From Desulfosarcina widdelii (GTDB lineage Bacteria > Desulfobacterota > Desulfobacteria > Desulfobacterales > Desulfosarcinaceae): a DNA stretch of 64,000 nucleotides. Where the stretch lies: the NCBI RefSeq assembly GCF_009688965.1, contig NZ_AP021875.1, positions 992,001 through 1,056,000 of the forward strand, read 5' to 3'. The notes beneath the pieces were generated by a model. The model was not told where the DNA came from, did not search any database, and was given only the letters and a program-made list of their open reading frames with translations. How positions within the stretch are numbered: the stretch's first letter is position 1; the number at the start of each line of letters is the position of its first letter. The translations under genes and the position numbers were made by a program. Below, one piece after another: positions 43,173 to 52,353 of the stretch.

Positions 43173-45353
43173 GTGGATCTGAAACAATTTGTCGCCGGTA
43201 TTCTGGAATCCGGAAGAACGGCCTTGACCGAAGCGGAATCGAAAACAGTGCTGGGCGCTTACGGCGTGCCGGTGGTGCCCGAAACCATTGCCGAAACCGC
43301 CAAAGAGGCGGCCCGGGCTGCATTGGAAATGGGTTTTCCCGTTGTGCTCAAGGGGCTTGGCGAGAGCCTACTGCACAAAACCGAAATGGGACTGGTTCAT
43401 CTTCAATTGCAGGACGAACCTTCCGTAATCAAAGCGGCAGAAAAGATACTCGCCGCAGCACCGGAGGCCCGATTTCTCGTTCAACCGCAGGTTACCGGCG
43501 ACCGGGAATTCGTTGTCGGCCTTTTCCGTGATCCGCATTTCGGTCCTGCCGTTCTGTTCGGGCTGGGCGGAGTCTTCACCGAAGCCCTGTCGGATGTCGT
43601 TTTCCGCCTGGCGCCCCTCACTTCCACGGATGTGGCCGACATGCTTGCATCCATCCGATCCCGTTCGCTTCTGGATTCCTTCCGCGGTCAGCAGGCGGTG
43701 GATCGCCTAGTGCTGGAAAAAACATTGATGGCACTGAGTGCCATCGCCATGGATTTTCCCGAGATTACCGAGATCGACATCAACCCCCTCATCGTTACCG
43801 CGACCGGCGAGCTCAAGGCCGTCGACGCCCTGATTACTCTGGCACCGCCGGACAATGAAGAGAAGGAATGCCACCCGGTGCCGCCTCCTGCCATGCATGC
43901 GCTCTTCTATCCGCGTTCGGTGGCCTTTATCGGCGCTTCGGCCCAAATGGGCAAATGGGGGCACATGCTGATCTGCAACACCATCGGCGGCGGCTACCAG
44001 GGCGACGTGTACGCCGTCAACCCAAAGGGAGGCACCATCGCCGGCAAAGCCGCCTATCCATCCATCGGTGATATACCCGGGAAGGTGGATCTGGCGGTGA
44101 TCACCGTTCCCGCCGCACGCATCAGGGATCTGATTCCCCAGTTGAAGGCCAAGGGTATCAAAAGCATGGTGCTGATTACCTCCGGTTTCGGCGAAACCGG
44201 CGACGAAGGTAAACAGTTGGAACGACAGATGGTGTCCGAAGCCCGCCAGGCCGGCATCCTGGTCCTTGGCCCCAACACCATGGGCATCTGCAATCCTCAC
44301 ATCGATTTTTTCTGCACCGGTACGTCGGTCCGTCCCCTGGCCGGCTCCACGGCCGTGGTGGCCCAGTCCGGCAATATGGGCACCCAACTGCTGGCCTTTG
44401 CCGAAGAACAAAACATCGGTATCCGGGCCTTCTCCGGCTCGGGCAACGAGGCCATGATCACAATCGAAGACTACCTGGAAGGCTTCGAGGTGGACGACCT
44501 GACCCGCACCGTGATGCTGTATATCGAAAGCGTCAAGCATGGGCGCCGTTTTTTCGAAAGCGCCTGCCGGGTGAGCCGCAAAAAACCCATCGTCCTGCTC
44601 AAAGGCGGACAGACCCGTGCCGGCAACCGCGCCGCTTCCAGCCACACCGGCGCCATGGCGTCCAACAACCGTCTGTTTGATGCGGTCTGCCGCCAGGCCG
44701 GCATTGTCAAGGTGGATCAACCCATGGAGCTGCTGGACCTGTCCGCGGCCTTTTCCTCGTTGCCCCTGCCCAAGGGCAACCGCATAGCCATCATGACCCT
44801 GGGTGGTGGATGGGGCGTGGTCACGGCCGACCTGTGCAACCGCTTCGGACTGGAAATACCCGACCTGCCTTCGGAATTGATCGCCCGCATCGACGAAATC
44901 CTCCCTCCCTACTGGAGCCGATCCAACCCCATCGACCTGGTGGGAGAAAATGACACCACCCTCCCGTTGACCGTGATGGAGGAGTTGTTGAAATGGGAAG
45001 GCTGCGATGCCGTCATCAACCTGGGCATTCTCGGGCGTCGAATCTTTACCCGCCGCCTGGCCGATTGCGTAGCCAAGGCGGATCCTGCCTACACCAAAGC
45101 GTTTCTGGAAGAAGCCGTCAAGATTTTCGCTGATTTCGAGACCGACTACGTGGCCGACATTGTCCGCCTGATGGAAACCTATGAAAAGCCCGTTTTGGGC
45201 GTAAGCCTGCTTACCGACGATCAGGACGCAACGGTGTATCGCGTGGATGGCCACGACTTGAAAGCGGTGTTCTACGAAACGCCCGAACAGGCCGTAAAGG
45301 CGGTGGCGCGCATGGTCGAATACCAGCGCTTTCGTTCAAAACGGGCAGATTGA
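43173..45353 (+). CDS. ADP-forming acyl-CoA synthetase (ACD type, beta-alpha fusion)
   Basis: A 726-residue fused acetate/acyl-CoA ligase that links CoA ester hydrolysis to ATP synthesis or the reverse. The N-terminal 230 residues are an ATP-grasp domain (PVVLKGLGESLLHKTEMG), then a CoA-binding Rossmann domain starting FYPRSVAFIGASAQMGKWG, and a ligase-CoA domain with the likely phospho-His in AASSHTGAMA (His about 491). Order is beta then alpha. GTG 43173 with ggaga seven bases before it is preferred; an earlier frame opening at 43074 would begin in the repeat element. Confidence 0.88.
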   Translation: MDLKQFVAGILESGRTALTEAESKTVLGAYGVPVVPETIAETAKEAARAALEMGFPVVLKGLGESLLHKTEMGLVHLQLQDEPSVIKAAEKILAAAPEARFLVQPQVTGDREFVVGLFRDPHFGPAVLFGLGGVFTEALSDVVFRLAPLTSTDVADMLASIRSRSLLDSFRGQQAVDRLVLEKTLMALSAIAMDFPEITEIDINPLIVTATGELKAVDALITLAPPDNEEKECHPVPPPAMHALFYPRSVAFIGASAQMGKWGHMLICNTIGGGYQGDVYAVNPKGGTIAGKAAYPSIGDIPGKVDLAVITVPAARIRDLIPQLKAKGIKSMVLITSGFGETGDEGKQLERQMVSEARQAGILVLGPNTMGICNPHIDFFCTGTSVRPLAGSTAVVAQSGNMGTQLLAFAEEQNIGIRAFSGSGNEAMITIEDYLEGFEVDDLTRTVMLYIESVKHGRRFFESACRVSRKKPIVLLKGGQTRAGNRAASSHTGAMASNNRLFDAVCRQAGIVKVDQPMELLDLSAAFSSLPLPKGNRIAIMTLGGGWGVVTADLCNRFGLEIPDLPSELIARIDEILPPYWSRSNPIDLVGENDTTLPLTVMEELLKWEGCDAVINLGILGRRIFTRRLADCVAKADPAYTKAFLEEAVKIFADFETDYVADIVRLMETYEKPVLGVSLLTDDQDATVYRVDGHDLKAVFYETPEQAVKAVARMVEYQRFRSKRAD

Positions 45354-45359
45354 GGCAAC

Positions 45360-45782
45360 ATGCTTTTCAACTTGGACCCATCCCTGCTGATCGCCGCCAC
45401 AGCCAGTTTTTTGGCCGGATTGCTGGGTTATGTGATCGCCAGGCTGTGGATCAAGCCCATCGTGGGCTACAACATCGAAAAACGCAGGCTCGATCGTGAA
45501 ATCTCCCGTTATCTGCAACGGATGGGGACTGTCGAAGAATCACAGACATCGGCAAAGGACCCGGAGGTTCAGGAAATATTGAAGGCAATTCGCAAATCAG
45601 CAACAAACCTGGCCGCCCGAAACAGCACGGAACTACCCGCCTGGTATCGAATTTTTCTGGTAAGCCGGGAGGAATCTTCCGATAAAGCGATGAAATTGCT
45701 GTCCCCGCTTGCCAAAATTAAAGACCACCATCAGATCCAGGAACGGGTTGATCAGGCACGCAAGGCCTTGCGACTTTCCTAA
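45360..45782 (+). CDS. Hypothetical single-span membrane protein
   Basis: A 140-residue protein with one N-terminal membrane span (LLIAATASFLAGLLGYVIAR) and a charged helical cytosolic part. I do not recognise the family. It begins seven bases after the acyl-CoA synthetase stop and is probably cotranscribed with it and with hslO, 28 bases downstream. No catalytic motif is visible. Confidence 0.7.
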   Translation: MLFNLDPSLLIAATASFLAGLLGYVIARLWIKPIVGYNIEKRRLDREISRYLQRMGTVEESQTSAKDPEVQEILKAIRKSATNLAARNSTELPAWYRIFLVSREESSDKAMKLLSPLAKIKDHHQIQERVDQARKALRLS

Positions 45783-45810
45783 AACGGTATTTTCAGACGT
45801 ATAGCGAAAG

Positions 45811-46746
45811 ATGAATAAACAAGAATTGAAACCCTCCATTAAAATTTTGGATCCCGATGGCAAGGATGCGCTGCATACCTTTCTCATGGCTGATGACACC
45901 ATACGCGGATCGGTGATCGAAGGCACCCGGATGATCCACCGGATGCAGCGCAAGCATCAACTGGGTGTTCTGGAGGCCCTCATCCTTGGCCACGCTTACC
46001 TGGGGGCATGCCTGATGAGCGCCGGTCTGAAAGGAAAAGAGCGCCTGCAATTACAGGTGGACTGTTCGGGCCCGATAAAGGGCCTGGTCGTCGAAGCCAA
46101 TGCCGCCGGGGAAGTACGTGGGTTTTTAAAAAATGTCCTCATTCCTGTGGAAAAGCCCCTGGAAGACTTCAACATGGCGCCATTTTTCGGGGCGGGTTTT
46201 TTGTCGGTCACCCGAACGCTGGAAGATGCCAAACAACCCTTCTCCGGACGGGTGATGCTGGCCCATGGGCGTCTGGCCAAGGATCTGGCCCATTACTACC
46301 TCACGTCCGAACAGATCCCAACGTCCTTCAGCCTCAGTGTAAACTTCGACAGCCGGGGAAAAGTGGATGCCGCCGGAGGTCTGTTTTTGCAGGTCATGCC
46401 CGGTGCCAACGATGGCGTCGTCGGCCGGATCGAAGATCGGGTGGTGGATCTGCCGTCCATCGGCATCGCGTTTTCCCGAGGCATCGACCCGAAGCGTTTT
46501 GTCTACGATCATCTGGGCGAATATTCTCCCCGTTTCATCGGCCATCGGGATATCGGTTTCGTCTGTCACTGCAGTCGGGACCAGATCCGCAGTGTTCTCA
46601 CTATGCTGCCCATGGATGAATTGCGCGATATTCAGACCAAAGGCCCTTTTCCGGTAGAAATTCGCTGCCATCACTGCAACACCCGGTATCGTTTCGATCG
46701 GGAGCACATCGACAGGATTGTGGCGGCACGATTCGCCGACAACTAA
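45811..46746 (+). CDS. hslO: Hsp33 family redox-regulated chaperonin
   Basis: A 311-residue redox-activated holdase. The C-terminal zinc centre has CxC in FVCHCSRDQI (about residue 250) and CxxC in IRCHHCNTRY (about 286), the four cysteines that release zinc on oxidation. The N-terminal core includes LGACLMSAGLKG and GPIKGLVVEANAAGEVRG. It protects proteins from oxidative unfolding, relevant to an anaerobe meeting oxygen. Confidence 0.92.
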   Translation: MNKQELKPSIKILDPDGKDALHTFLMADDTIRGSVIEGTRMIHRMQRKHQLGVLEALILGHAYLGACLMSAGLKGKERLQLQVDCSGPIKGLVVEANAAGEVRGFLKNVLIPVEKPLEDFNMAPFFGAGFLSVTRTLEDAKQPFSGRVMLAHGRLAKDLAHYYLTSEQIPTSFSLSVNFDSRGKVDAAGGLFLQVMPGANDGVVGRIEDRVVDLPSIGIAFSRGIDPKRFVYDHLGEYSPRFIGHRDIGFVCHCSRDQIRSVLTMLPMDELRDIQTKGPFPVEIRCHHCNTRYRFDREHIDRIVAARFADN

Positions 46747-46770
46747 GAAATCCAAAAGGATCGTCGCAAT

Positions 46771-47970
46771 TTGAGCAAGGCCACCGAACCGTCCCAGCGC
46801 ATCGGGTTTCCCATTGCGGGCATCACCTTTTTCCGTCTGGTGCTCAATACCTCGAAACGCTTTGCCTACCCGTTCGCACCGGTGTTGAGCCGCGGTCTAG
46901 GGGTGTCCCTGACGGCCATCACCTCCCTGATTGCAGTCAACCAGATTACGGCCCTGTTGGGGCTGCTGGTAGGCCCGATCTCCGATAGGTGGGGATACCG
47001 CAAGATGATGGTTGCCGGCATGGCCCTACTGGGCATCGGGATGCTGGCTGCCGCCTTTTTCCCCTTTTATACCGTTGTCCTGGTGGCCCTGTTTCTGGCC
47101 GGACTGGGCAAGAGCGTTCTCGATCCGGCCTTGCAGGCCTGGGCGGGCAGCCATGTCCCCTTCGACCGCCGGGCTATGGTTATCGGCATCCTGGAGACAT
47201 CCTGGGCGGCCAGCACATTGGTTGGCATTCCCCTGGTGGCCGTGATCATCGACCGGTACGGCTGGCGGTCCCCTTTTCTGGTGATGGGGCTTTTGGGGGT
47301 GGCGGGAGCCGTCACCCTCTTTTTTATCATTCCCCGGGAAAAAGAGATCCCCGAAGCTGACCGGACGGTTTCGTGGGCGACCTACCTGGGAGCCTATGGG
47401 CAGCTGGTCGGCAGCAAAGCCGCTCTGGGCGCCCTGGGATACGCATTCTTCGTCAGTGCGGCAAATGACAACCTTTTTGTCGTCTATGGCGCTTGGCTGG
47501 AAAAAAGCTTTGGCCTCGGCCTCGTAGCCCTGGGGATGGGAACCAGTCTCATCGGCCTGGCCGAACTGTTCGGAGAAGGGCTCACGGCAACGGTATCCGA
47601 CCGCCTCGGTTTAAAGCGGGCGCTTTTCTGGGGGCTGGGACTGACAACTTTGAGTTATTTCATACTGCCGTTTCTGGAAAGTGCACTTTCCGCCGCCTTG
47701 GTCGGTATTGCATTAATATTCCTGGCTTTCGAATTTACCATGGTGACCAGTTTTTCCCTATGCACCGAGATTCTTCCCGCTTCCCGGGCGACGATGATGG
47801 CCAGCTTTCTGGCCACGGCCGGAATGGGGCGTGTGCTGGGTGCGCTGTTGGGCGGGTTCGTGTGGCAAACCGGCGGCATCTGGGCCACGTGCTGGTTGTC
47901 CGGCGGGCTGACCATCCTGGGTATGGGTTGCCTGAAAATCGGTCTCACCGGTTGGCAGCGAAAAAGTTAA
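46771..47970 (+). CDS. MFS transporter
   Basis: A 399-residue major facilitator with about 12 spans and the intracellular loop motif GPISDRWGYRKMMVAG between spans 2 and 3. A large central loop (near residue 190-210) separates the two halves. It starts at TTG 46771 with aaagga upstream. Substrate is unknown; it may be an efflux pump of the YfcJ/Bcr-like sort. It follows hslO by 24 bases. Confidence 0.85.
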   Translation: MSKATEPSQRIGFPIAGITFFRLVLNTSKRFAYPFAPVLSRGLGVSLTAITSLIAVNQITALLGLLVGPISDRWGYRKMMVAGMALLGIGMLAAAFFPFYTVVLVALFLAGLGKSVLDPALQAWAGSHVPFDRRAMVIGILETSWAASTLVGIPLVAVIIDRYGWRSPFLVMGLLGVAGAVTLFFIIPREKEIPEADRTVSWATYLGAYGQLVGSKAALGALGYAFFVSAANDNLFVVYGAWLEKSFGLGLVALGMGTSLIGLAELFGEGLTATVSDRLGLKRALFWGLGLTTLSYFILPFLESALSAALVGIALIFLAFEFTMVTSFSLCTEILPASRATMMASFLATAGMGRVLGALLGGFVWQTGGIWATCWLSGGLTILGMGCLKIGLTGWQRKS

Positions 47971-48062
47971 CCCTTCTTGACCACGCTATGCATTTCAGGG
48001 TGAATACCGGAAAAGATAGGCCTGAATAACAGAGAACCCGAATGCAGACTGGGCCGGGACCT

Positions 48063-48593
48063 TCATCCCAAACGACCGGCGGATAGGTGCAGCGCGCTGA
48101 TCGTCTTGGCGTCCTGAATCTCTCCGGCAGCGATCATGTCCAAACACCGTTGATATTCGACGGGATGGACATAGAGCAGTTCGTCCGCATCCAGGTCTTG
48201 CGTTGCCTTTTCCAGACCTGTGCCCAGGAAGAGGTGAATGCGCTCGTCCGAATAAGCCGGCAGTGGCGTGATTTCGGCTAATTTTTCAAAATACCGGGCC
48301 GAGTAACCGGTCTCTTCGACCAGTTCCCGCCGGGCGCAGACCAGCGGATCTTCTTTCGGATCCAATGTCCCGGCAGGGATTTCCCAGATAAATCCCCCCA
48401 CCGCGTGTCGGTATTGCTGGAGCAGCAGAACCCGTCCATCCGCCATTACCGGTACAATCGCGGCCGCACCGGGATGACGGATAATTTCCATCTCCAGGGT
48501 GACATCGTTCGGTAGGGTGACGTTTTCGGCGTAAAAATCGAACACGCGGCCTTTTAGGATCAGGGTGGATCGATTGCAGACTGCTGTTTTCAT
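48063..48593 (-). CDS. NUDIX hydrolase, ADP-ribose pyrophosphatase-like
   Basis: A 176-residue Nudix enzyme. The box GTLDPKEDPLVCARRELVEE matches Gx5Ex7REUxEExGU, continuing TGY. Preceding WEIPAG is typical of ADP-ribose or nucleoside-diphosphate-sugar pyrophosphatases. Its ATG overlaps the stop of the TPR gene (ATGA). Confidence 0.88.
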   Translation of the reverse strand: MKTAVCNRSTLILKGRVFDFYAENVTLPNDVTLEMEIIRHPGAAAIVPVMADGRVLLLQQYRHAVGGFIWEIPAGTLDPKEDPLVCARRELVEETGYSARYFEKLAEITPLPAYSDERIHLFLGTGLEKATQDLDADELLYVHPVEYQRCLDMIAAGEIQDAKTISALHLSAGRLG

Positions 48594-49192
48594 TTTTCTT
48601 TCCGGTGCTCCTGTAGGATGTGATCGACCAGTTCCCGTACTGAGTGACCGCCCGGCGACTGGGCATCGGGGTTGATGGCCAGCAAGGATTCCCAGGCTTT
48701 CAGGGCACCTTTTTCATCCTTGAGATCGTGGAAGAGAACAATCCCTTTGTTGAACCGGGATATTTCGTGCTTGGGATCGATCTGCATGGCCCGGTCAAAG
48801 GCAGCGACCGCCTTTTCCGGTTTTCCGCTTCTTCGGTACATGACCCCGAGATCCGTCCATACATTGGCATTTTGCGGCTGGATGGCCAAAGCCTTTTCAT
48901 AGGCCTCGATGGATTGCTCCGCCTGGCCGGCGTCGAAATAAAGATGACCCAGTTGAATCCAGGCCTCTGCGTCTTTTGGATCTTCGCTGGTGCGGGCCTT
49001 GAAAGCGTCGATATTTGCTTGCAGTTCGGCATTCATGGCCGGCGCCCCCTCCATGGAACCGGGTGCCGAAAAGGTACCGCTTTTGTAAATGCCAAAGGCA
49101 ACCCCACCGACAAATCCGATCAACAATGAAACCACTACAAACCAGATCACGTTTTCTGATTTTACGTAGCCGTCTATTTTCTTTGAGCTCAT
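48590..49192 (-). CDS. Membrane-anchored TPR protein
   Basis: About 200 residues: a short N-terminal cytosolic part, one membrane span (VIWFVVVSLLIGFVGGVAFGI), a linker, and three TPR repeats (AWIQLGHLYFDAGQAEQSIE, VWTDLGVMYRRSGKPEKA, and a third starting SRFNKGIVLFHDL). Resembles CcmH/NrfG-type TPR proteins, which interact with partner proteins in the periplasm. Cotranscribed with the Nudix gene; partner not known. Confidence 0.8.
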   Translation of the reverse strand: MSSKKIDGYVKSENVIWFVVVSLLIGFVGGVAFGIYKSGTFSAPGSMEGAPAMNAELQANIDAFKARTSEDPKDAEAWIQLGHLYFDAGQAEQSIEAYEKALAIQPQNANVWTDLGVMYRRSGKPEKAVAAFDRAMQIDPKHEISRFNKGIVLFHDLKDEKGALKAWESLLAINPDAQSPGGHSVRELVDHILQEHRKEK

Positions 49193-49336
49193 GGTTCTCC
49201 TTAATTTTTGGCCAGGCTGTCCGATCTTTCGAACGGCCGGCATCGATTCTGCGATAGAGGTTTTGTTTCGAACGGGTCGGTGATACCCAATTCCAGGGTA
49301 AAAGACAAGAATGCCTTCTACAGCATCCGTTGTGGA

Positions 49337-50335
49337 TTACAAAGAGGCCTTTTCCCCGGCTGCTGTCCGGGAAAACTTTTGTTGATATTCGGGAATTTCG
49401 ATCATCGGCGGCCGTTCGTGCTGCTCCAGAAGAAAATTTTCAGGCTTCAAGCGGTCTCGGACCAATTGATACTGAATCATCTCATCGTGGATCTGCTGCT
49501 GGATCTGCATCCGCTCTAATGTCTCCATACGGTTGAGGAAGGTTTTGATGATGACAAATGCCATCCGTCCCAGGGCCTTGGTGTCCTGATTTTTGTGTAC
49601 CCTTCGATCCAGATCCACCTGGGCCATGACATCCAGTCCCCATTTACGATGGATGTCGATCAGCATACCGGTTTCAACGCCGTAGCCGATGTGGAAAGGA
49701 ATTTTTTCGAAAATGCTGCGATACCCCGCGTATTCACCGGAAAGTGGCTGCAGGAATTGGGTCATGTCCGGCATGAACATGGAAAAAAGCGGTCGGGTAA
49801 CCAGTTCCGTGACCCGGCCGCCGCCCGTGGGGCGCAGTTTGTTTTGTCCGATGGCAATGGGTCGGTCGTAAAAGGCTTTGGTAAAACGGATACGATCCCC
49901 GAGCAGTAGCGGGCCCAGCAATCCGTAGGCGAAACGATGATGGATGTTTTTGATGTCGGCGTCGATATAAATAATAATATCGCCTCGGGTCACATAAAGG
50001 GCCTTCCAGAGATTTTCTCCTTTGCCTTTGAATTTTTCCATCTGCGGCAGGATGTCGTCCGCCTGGTAGACCGTAACGTCATAGGAGCGGGCGATCTTTC
50101 GGGTATCGTCCGTCGAACCGGAGTCGATGACAACGATTTCGTCCAGCAGTGGATAGCGTGTCATCAGCTCCGATTTCATGATGACGATCTCTTTGGCGAT
50201 GGTCCTTTGCTCGTTCAGTGTCGGAAGGCAAAGGGAAATGGACAGGTTCTTTTCGTGTTTGGCCGCCACCAGACGTCCGATATCCTTGAACTCGCTGTGA
50301 TGGAAGGTGTTGGTGTCAATCCACTTCTCATTCAT
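49337..50335 (-). CDS. gpgS: Glucosyl-3-phosphoglycerate synthase
   Basis: GT81-family enzyme forming glucosyl-3-phosphoglycerate from UDP/NDP-glucose and 3-phosphoglycerate, the first step to the compatible solute glucosylglycerate. Visible motifs are LCLPTLNEQRTI, IVVIDSGSTDDT, the IYIDADI donor site, and a conserved GVETGMLIDI segment. Length 332 is usual. It is the last gene of a minus-strand run of four with a glycosyltransferase, a HAD protein and an M20-like peptidase, and its start overlaps the peptidase stop. Confidence 0.9.
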   Translation of the reverse strand: MNEKWIDTNTFHHSEFKDIGRLVAAKHEKNLSISLCLPTLNEQRTIAKEIVIMKSELMTRYPLLDEIVVIDSGSTDDTRKIARSYDVTVYQADDILPQMEKFKGKGENLWKALYVTRGDIIIYIDADIKNIHHRFAYGLLGPLLLGDRIRFTKAFYDRPIAIGQNKLRPTGGGRVTELVTRPLFSMFMPDMTQFLQPLSGEYAGYRSIFEKIPFHIGYGVETGMLIDIHRKWGLDVMAQVDLDRRVHKNQDTKALGRMAFVIIKTFLNRMETLERMQIQQQIHDEMIQYQLVRDRLKPENFLLEQHERPPMIEIPEYQQKFSRTAAGEKASL

Positions 50336-51485
50336 CGCAGGCTCCCTTGTCCATGGCCATCAGAAGGGCCGGAATTTGAGCGATACCTTTAACCATCGGT
50401 TCAATTTCGATCATGGCACCGTCCTGGTGGAAATTTTCTCCCAGTGTCAATCCGATGGTGACTGACGGGATGCCGTTTTGCAGGAAAATGGACAGGGCCG
50501 TTTCGCTGGGGTCGCAGACCGCTTCCACCTCCAATCGCCGGAGAATGCGCGAAGCGCATTTGACCAGCGGGTGGTTGTGCTGCAACTGGGTAGCGTTGAG
50601 ATTGCTGATGCGATCCAGCTTGATTTCAACCGCAAAGGACTTATTGATGCCATCGACGATATCATGGATATCGCTGTACAGTTCCCGGACCATCTCATCG
50701 GAGTCGCTTCGGATTTCGAAGCCGATCATGGCGTCGTAGGCGATTTTACCGTGGTTGAAGCCGCCCGATATCTTGCCGATGACGATCTGGGTTCTGGGCT
50801 TCTGGGGCAACCGTAGGCCGAGAATTGCGTTGATCACCTCATTGATCACCAGAATTGCGTTGGGCGTGTGATGGCGTCCCAACTGTTTTTCGGCGGCGAT
50901 GCTGCAATTGATTACCCCCCGGATCATGGCCGAAGAATAATAGTTCAAACGCCCCAATTCCACGCTTTCCAGGCAGATGGCCCCACGGATCGGCCCCGGC
51001 CAGGCACGCAGCAAGCGGCGGATGCCCCTTAAATTGCCCTTTCCCAGGGATTGCACGGGCGCCACCAGGACGATATCCGACTCGAAGGTCAGATCCAGTT
51101 GCCGAAAAATTTCGGGCAGGGAGGCCAGCACGCCCACGGCCGCTGAATTGTCCGAAACGCCGACGCCGCTGATGATCTTATCGGTCACCTCATAATGCTG
51201 GTCCGTCTCGAGTTCCGAAAAGGTGTCCAGGTGGGCGACGATAAAAATCGCTCCCTTTTCCTTCGCGGTTCCCCGAATGACCCCCACCGGATTGCCATAG
51301 TCGTCGATGACGCATTCGTCCGTGTTGAATTCGGACAATCGCTCGACCAGACACTCTGCACGCCTTCTTTCCTGAAAGGTGGGGGCCGGAATCTGTCCGA
51401 CCAGGACGATATTGCTGATGATGATTTCGCGAATCTTGCGTATCCGGTCGACAAATGTCGGCAATGCGTTGAGATAGTCTTCCAT
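50328..51485 (-). CDS. M20/M42-like peptidase or amidohydrolase
   Basis: A 385-residue cocatalytic-zinc peptidase-like protein. The first metal motif is FIVAHLDTFSE, the second GVSDNSAAVGVLAS, and an ICLESVELG stretch carries a candidate acidic ligand. The C-terminal region has GGFNHGKIA. ATG 51485 is preferred; the longer frame upstream is rich in basic residues and looks like shadow sequence. Its place between HAD and gpgS is unexplained; similar genes recur in such runs, and it may act on an ester or amide linked to the solute. Confidence 0.72.
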   Translation of the reverse strand: MEDYLNALPTFVDRIRKIREIIISNIVLVGQIPAPTFQERRRAECLVERLSEFNTDECVIDDYGNPVGVIRGTAKEKGAIFIVAHLDTFSELETDQHYEVTDKIISGVGVSDNSAAVGVLASLPEIFRQLDLTFESDIVLVAPVQSLGKGNLRGIRRLLRAWPGPIRGAICLESVELGRLNYYSSAMIRGVINCSIAAEKQLGRHHTPNAILVINEVINAILGLRLPQKPRTQIVIGKISGGFNHGKIAYDAMIGFEIRSDSDEMVRELYSDIHDIVDGINKSFAVEIKLDRISNLNATQLQHNHPLVKCASRILRRLEVEAVCDPSETALSIFLQNGIPSVTIGLTLGENFHQDGAMIEIEPMVKGIAQIPALLMAMDKGACDE

Positions 51486-51492
51486 GTGGCCC

Positions 51493-52353
51493 TCAACTGT
51501 TCGATTGGCCGGCGGCTTCCGCCAGTTGGTTGAGATGGGTGACGATCCAATCCGGAGAAACGTCCCGAAACGGTTCGTCTTCGTAGCGGAGCCGAAGGGA
51601 GCGTCGGTCTCCGGCAAACAATGCAGTACGAAACCCGGCTTCGGTGGCCGGCCGGATGTCGTTGCGCATGTCGTTGCCCACGTAAAGAACCGATTCGGAT
51701 GGTATTCCCATGGATTGAAGGGCCGCTTTGGCACGGTTAAATAAGGTTGCCGAAGGTTTGGCACAGCCTTGCTGCCAGGAATAAAAACGCAGCCGCGGAT
51801 CGAAGGCCGAGTCGTACAATTCCTTTCCGAAGAGCCACGCCAGCACGATGGGGGTGTAAAATTGCGCGTTGGAGATGATTCCCATCGGAATTCCCTTTTT
51901 TTTGCACAACCGGGCCAGCGTCCCGGCCCCGGGCATGGGGAAAACGGGATTGGTGATCAGCTCGTAGGCCAAGGCAAACGCTTTCACTAAGGAAAGATCC
52001 CGAAGTTCTATAATTTCCTGCCATATTCTCACGATGTCCACTTCCGGGAAATCGACGCCCTTTGCCTGTTGGCTGCGATGCTCCGCCTCGATGCCCCGGC
52101 GCAGCATCGACTGGAGCTTTCGGGGCGCATGTGCTATTTCATAGCGCTTCAGCAGTTCCGGCAACCGATCCATCCCGGAAGGCTGTGCCTGCACCAGCCC
52201 GATCTCCCCTGCCCCGCTGACCAGCAAGGTTCCGTAGACGTCGAAAAGGATCGCGCCACAGGGGCCCATCTTCGGCAGATTCGCACGCATCCCGGTGGCA
52301 ATCGGTTCGAGTGGCCCCAGGTAGCGTCGACAAATATCGTCAAAATCCTCCAT
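51493..52353 (-). CDS. HAD-superfamily hydrolase, haloacid-dehalogenase-like motif I
   Basis: A 286-residue HAD protein. Motif I is FDVYGTLL, where the second Asp of DxD is replaced by Tyr, as in haloacid dehalogenases; motif II is GIISNAQF, the Lys motif CAKPSATLF, and motif IV VGNDMRNDI. A GpgP-type phosphatase for glucosyl-3-phosphoglycerate is expected near gpgS and this is the only candidate here, but the Tyr makes a phosphatase role less certain. Starts inside the upstream glycosyltransferase end by 14 bases. Confidence 0.78.
   Translation of the reverse strand: MEDFDDICRRYLGPLEPIATGMRANLPKMGPCGAILFDVYGTLLVSGAGEIGLVQAQPSGMDRLPELLKRYEIAHAPRKLQSMLRRGIEAEHRSQQAKGVDFPEVDIVRIWQEIIELRDLSLVKAFALAYELITNPVFPMPGAGTLARLCKKKGIPMGIISNAQFYTPIVLAWLFGKELYDSAFDPRLRFYSWQQGCAKPSATLFNRAKAALQSMGIPSESVLYVGNDMRNDIRPATEAGFRTALFAGDRRSLRLRYEDEPFRDVSPDWIVTHLNQLAEAAGQSNS

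Noticed and set aside
43707..45254. 515-codon open frame antisense to the ADP-forming synthetase
   Set aside because: Shadow frame with no recognisable domain; the plus-strand gene is well supported.
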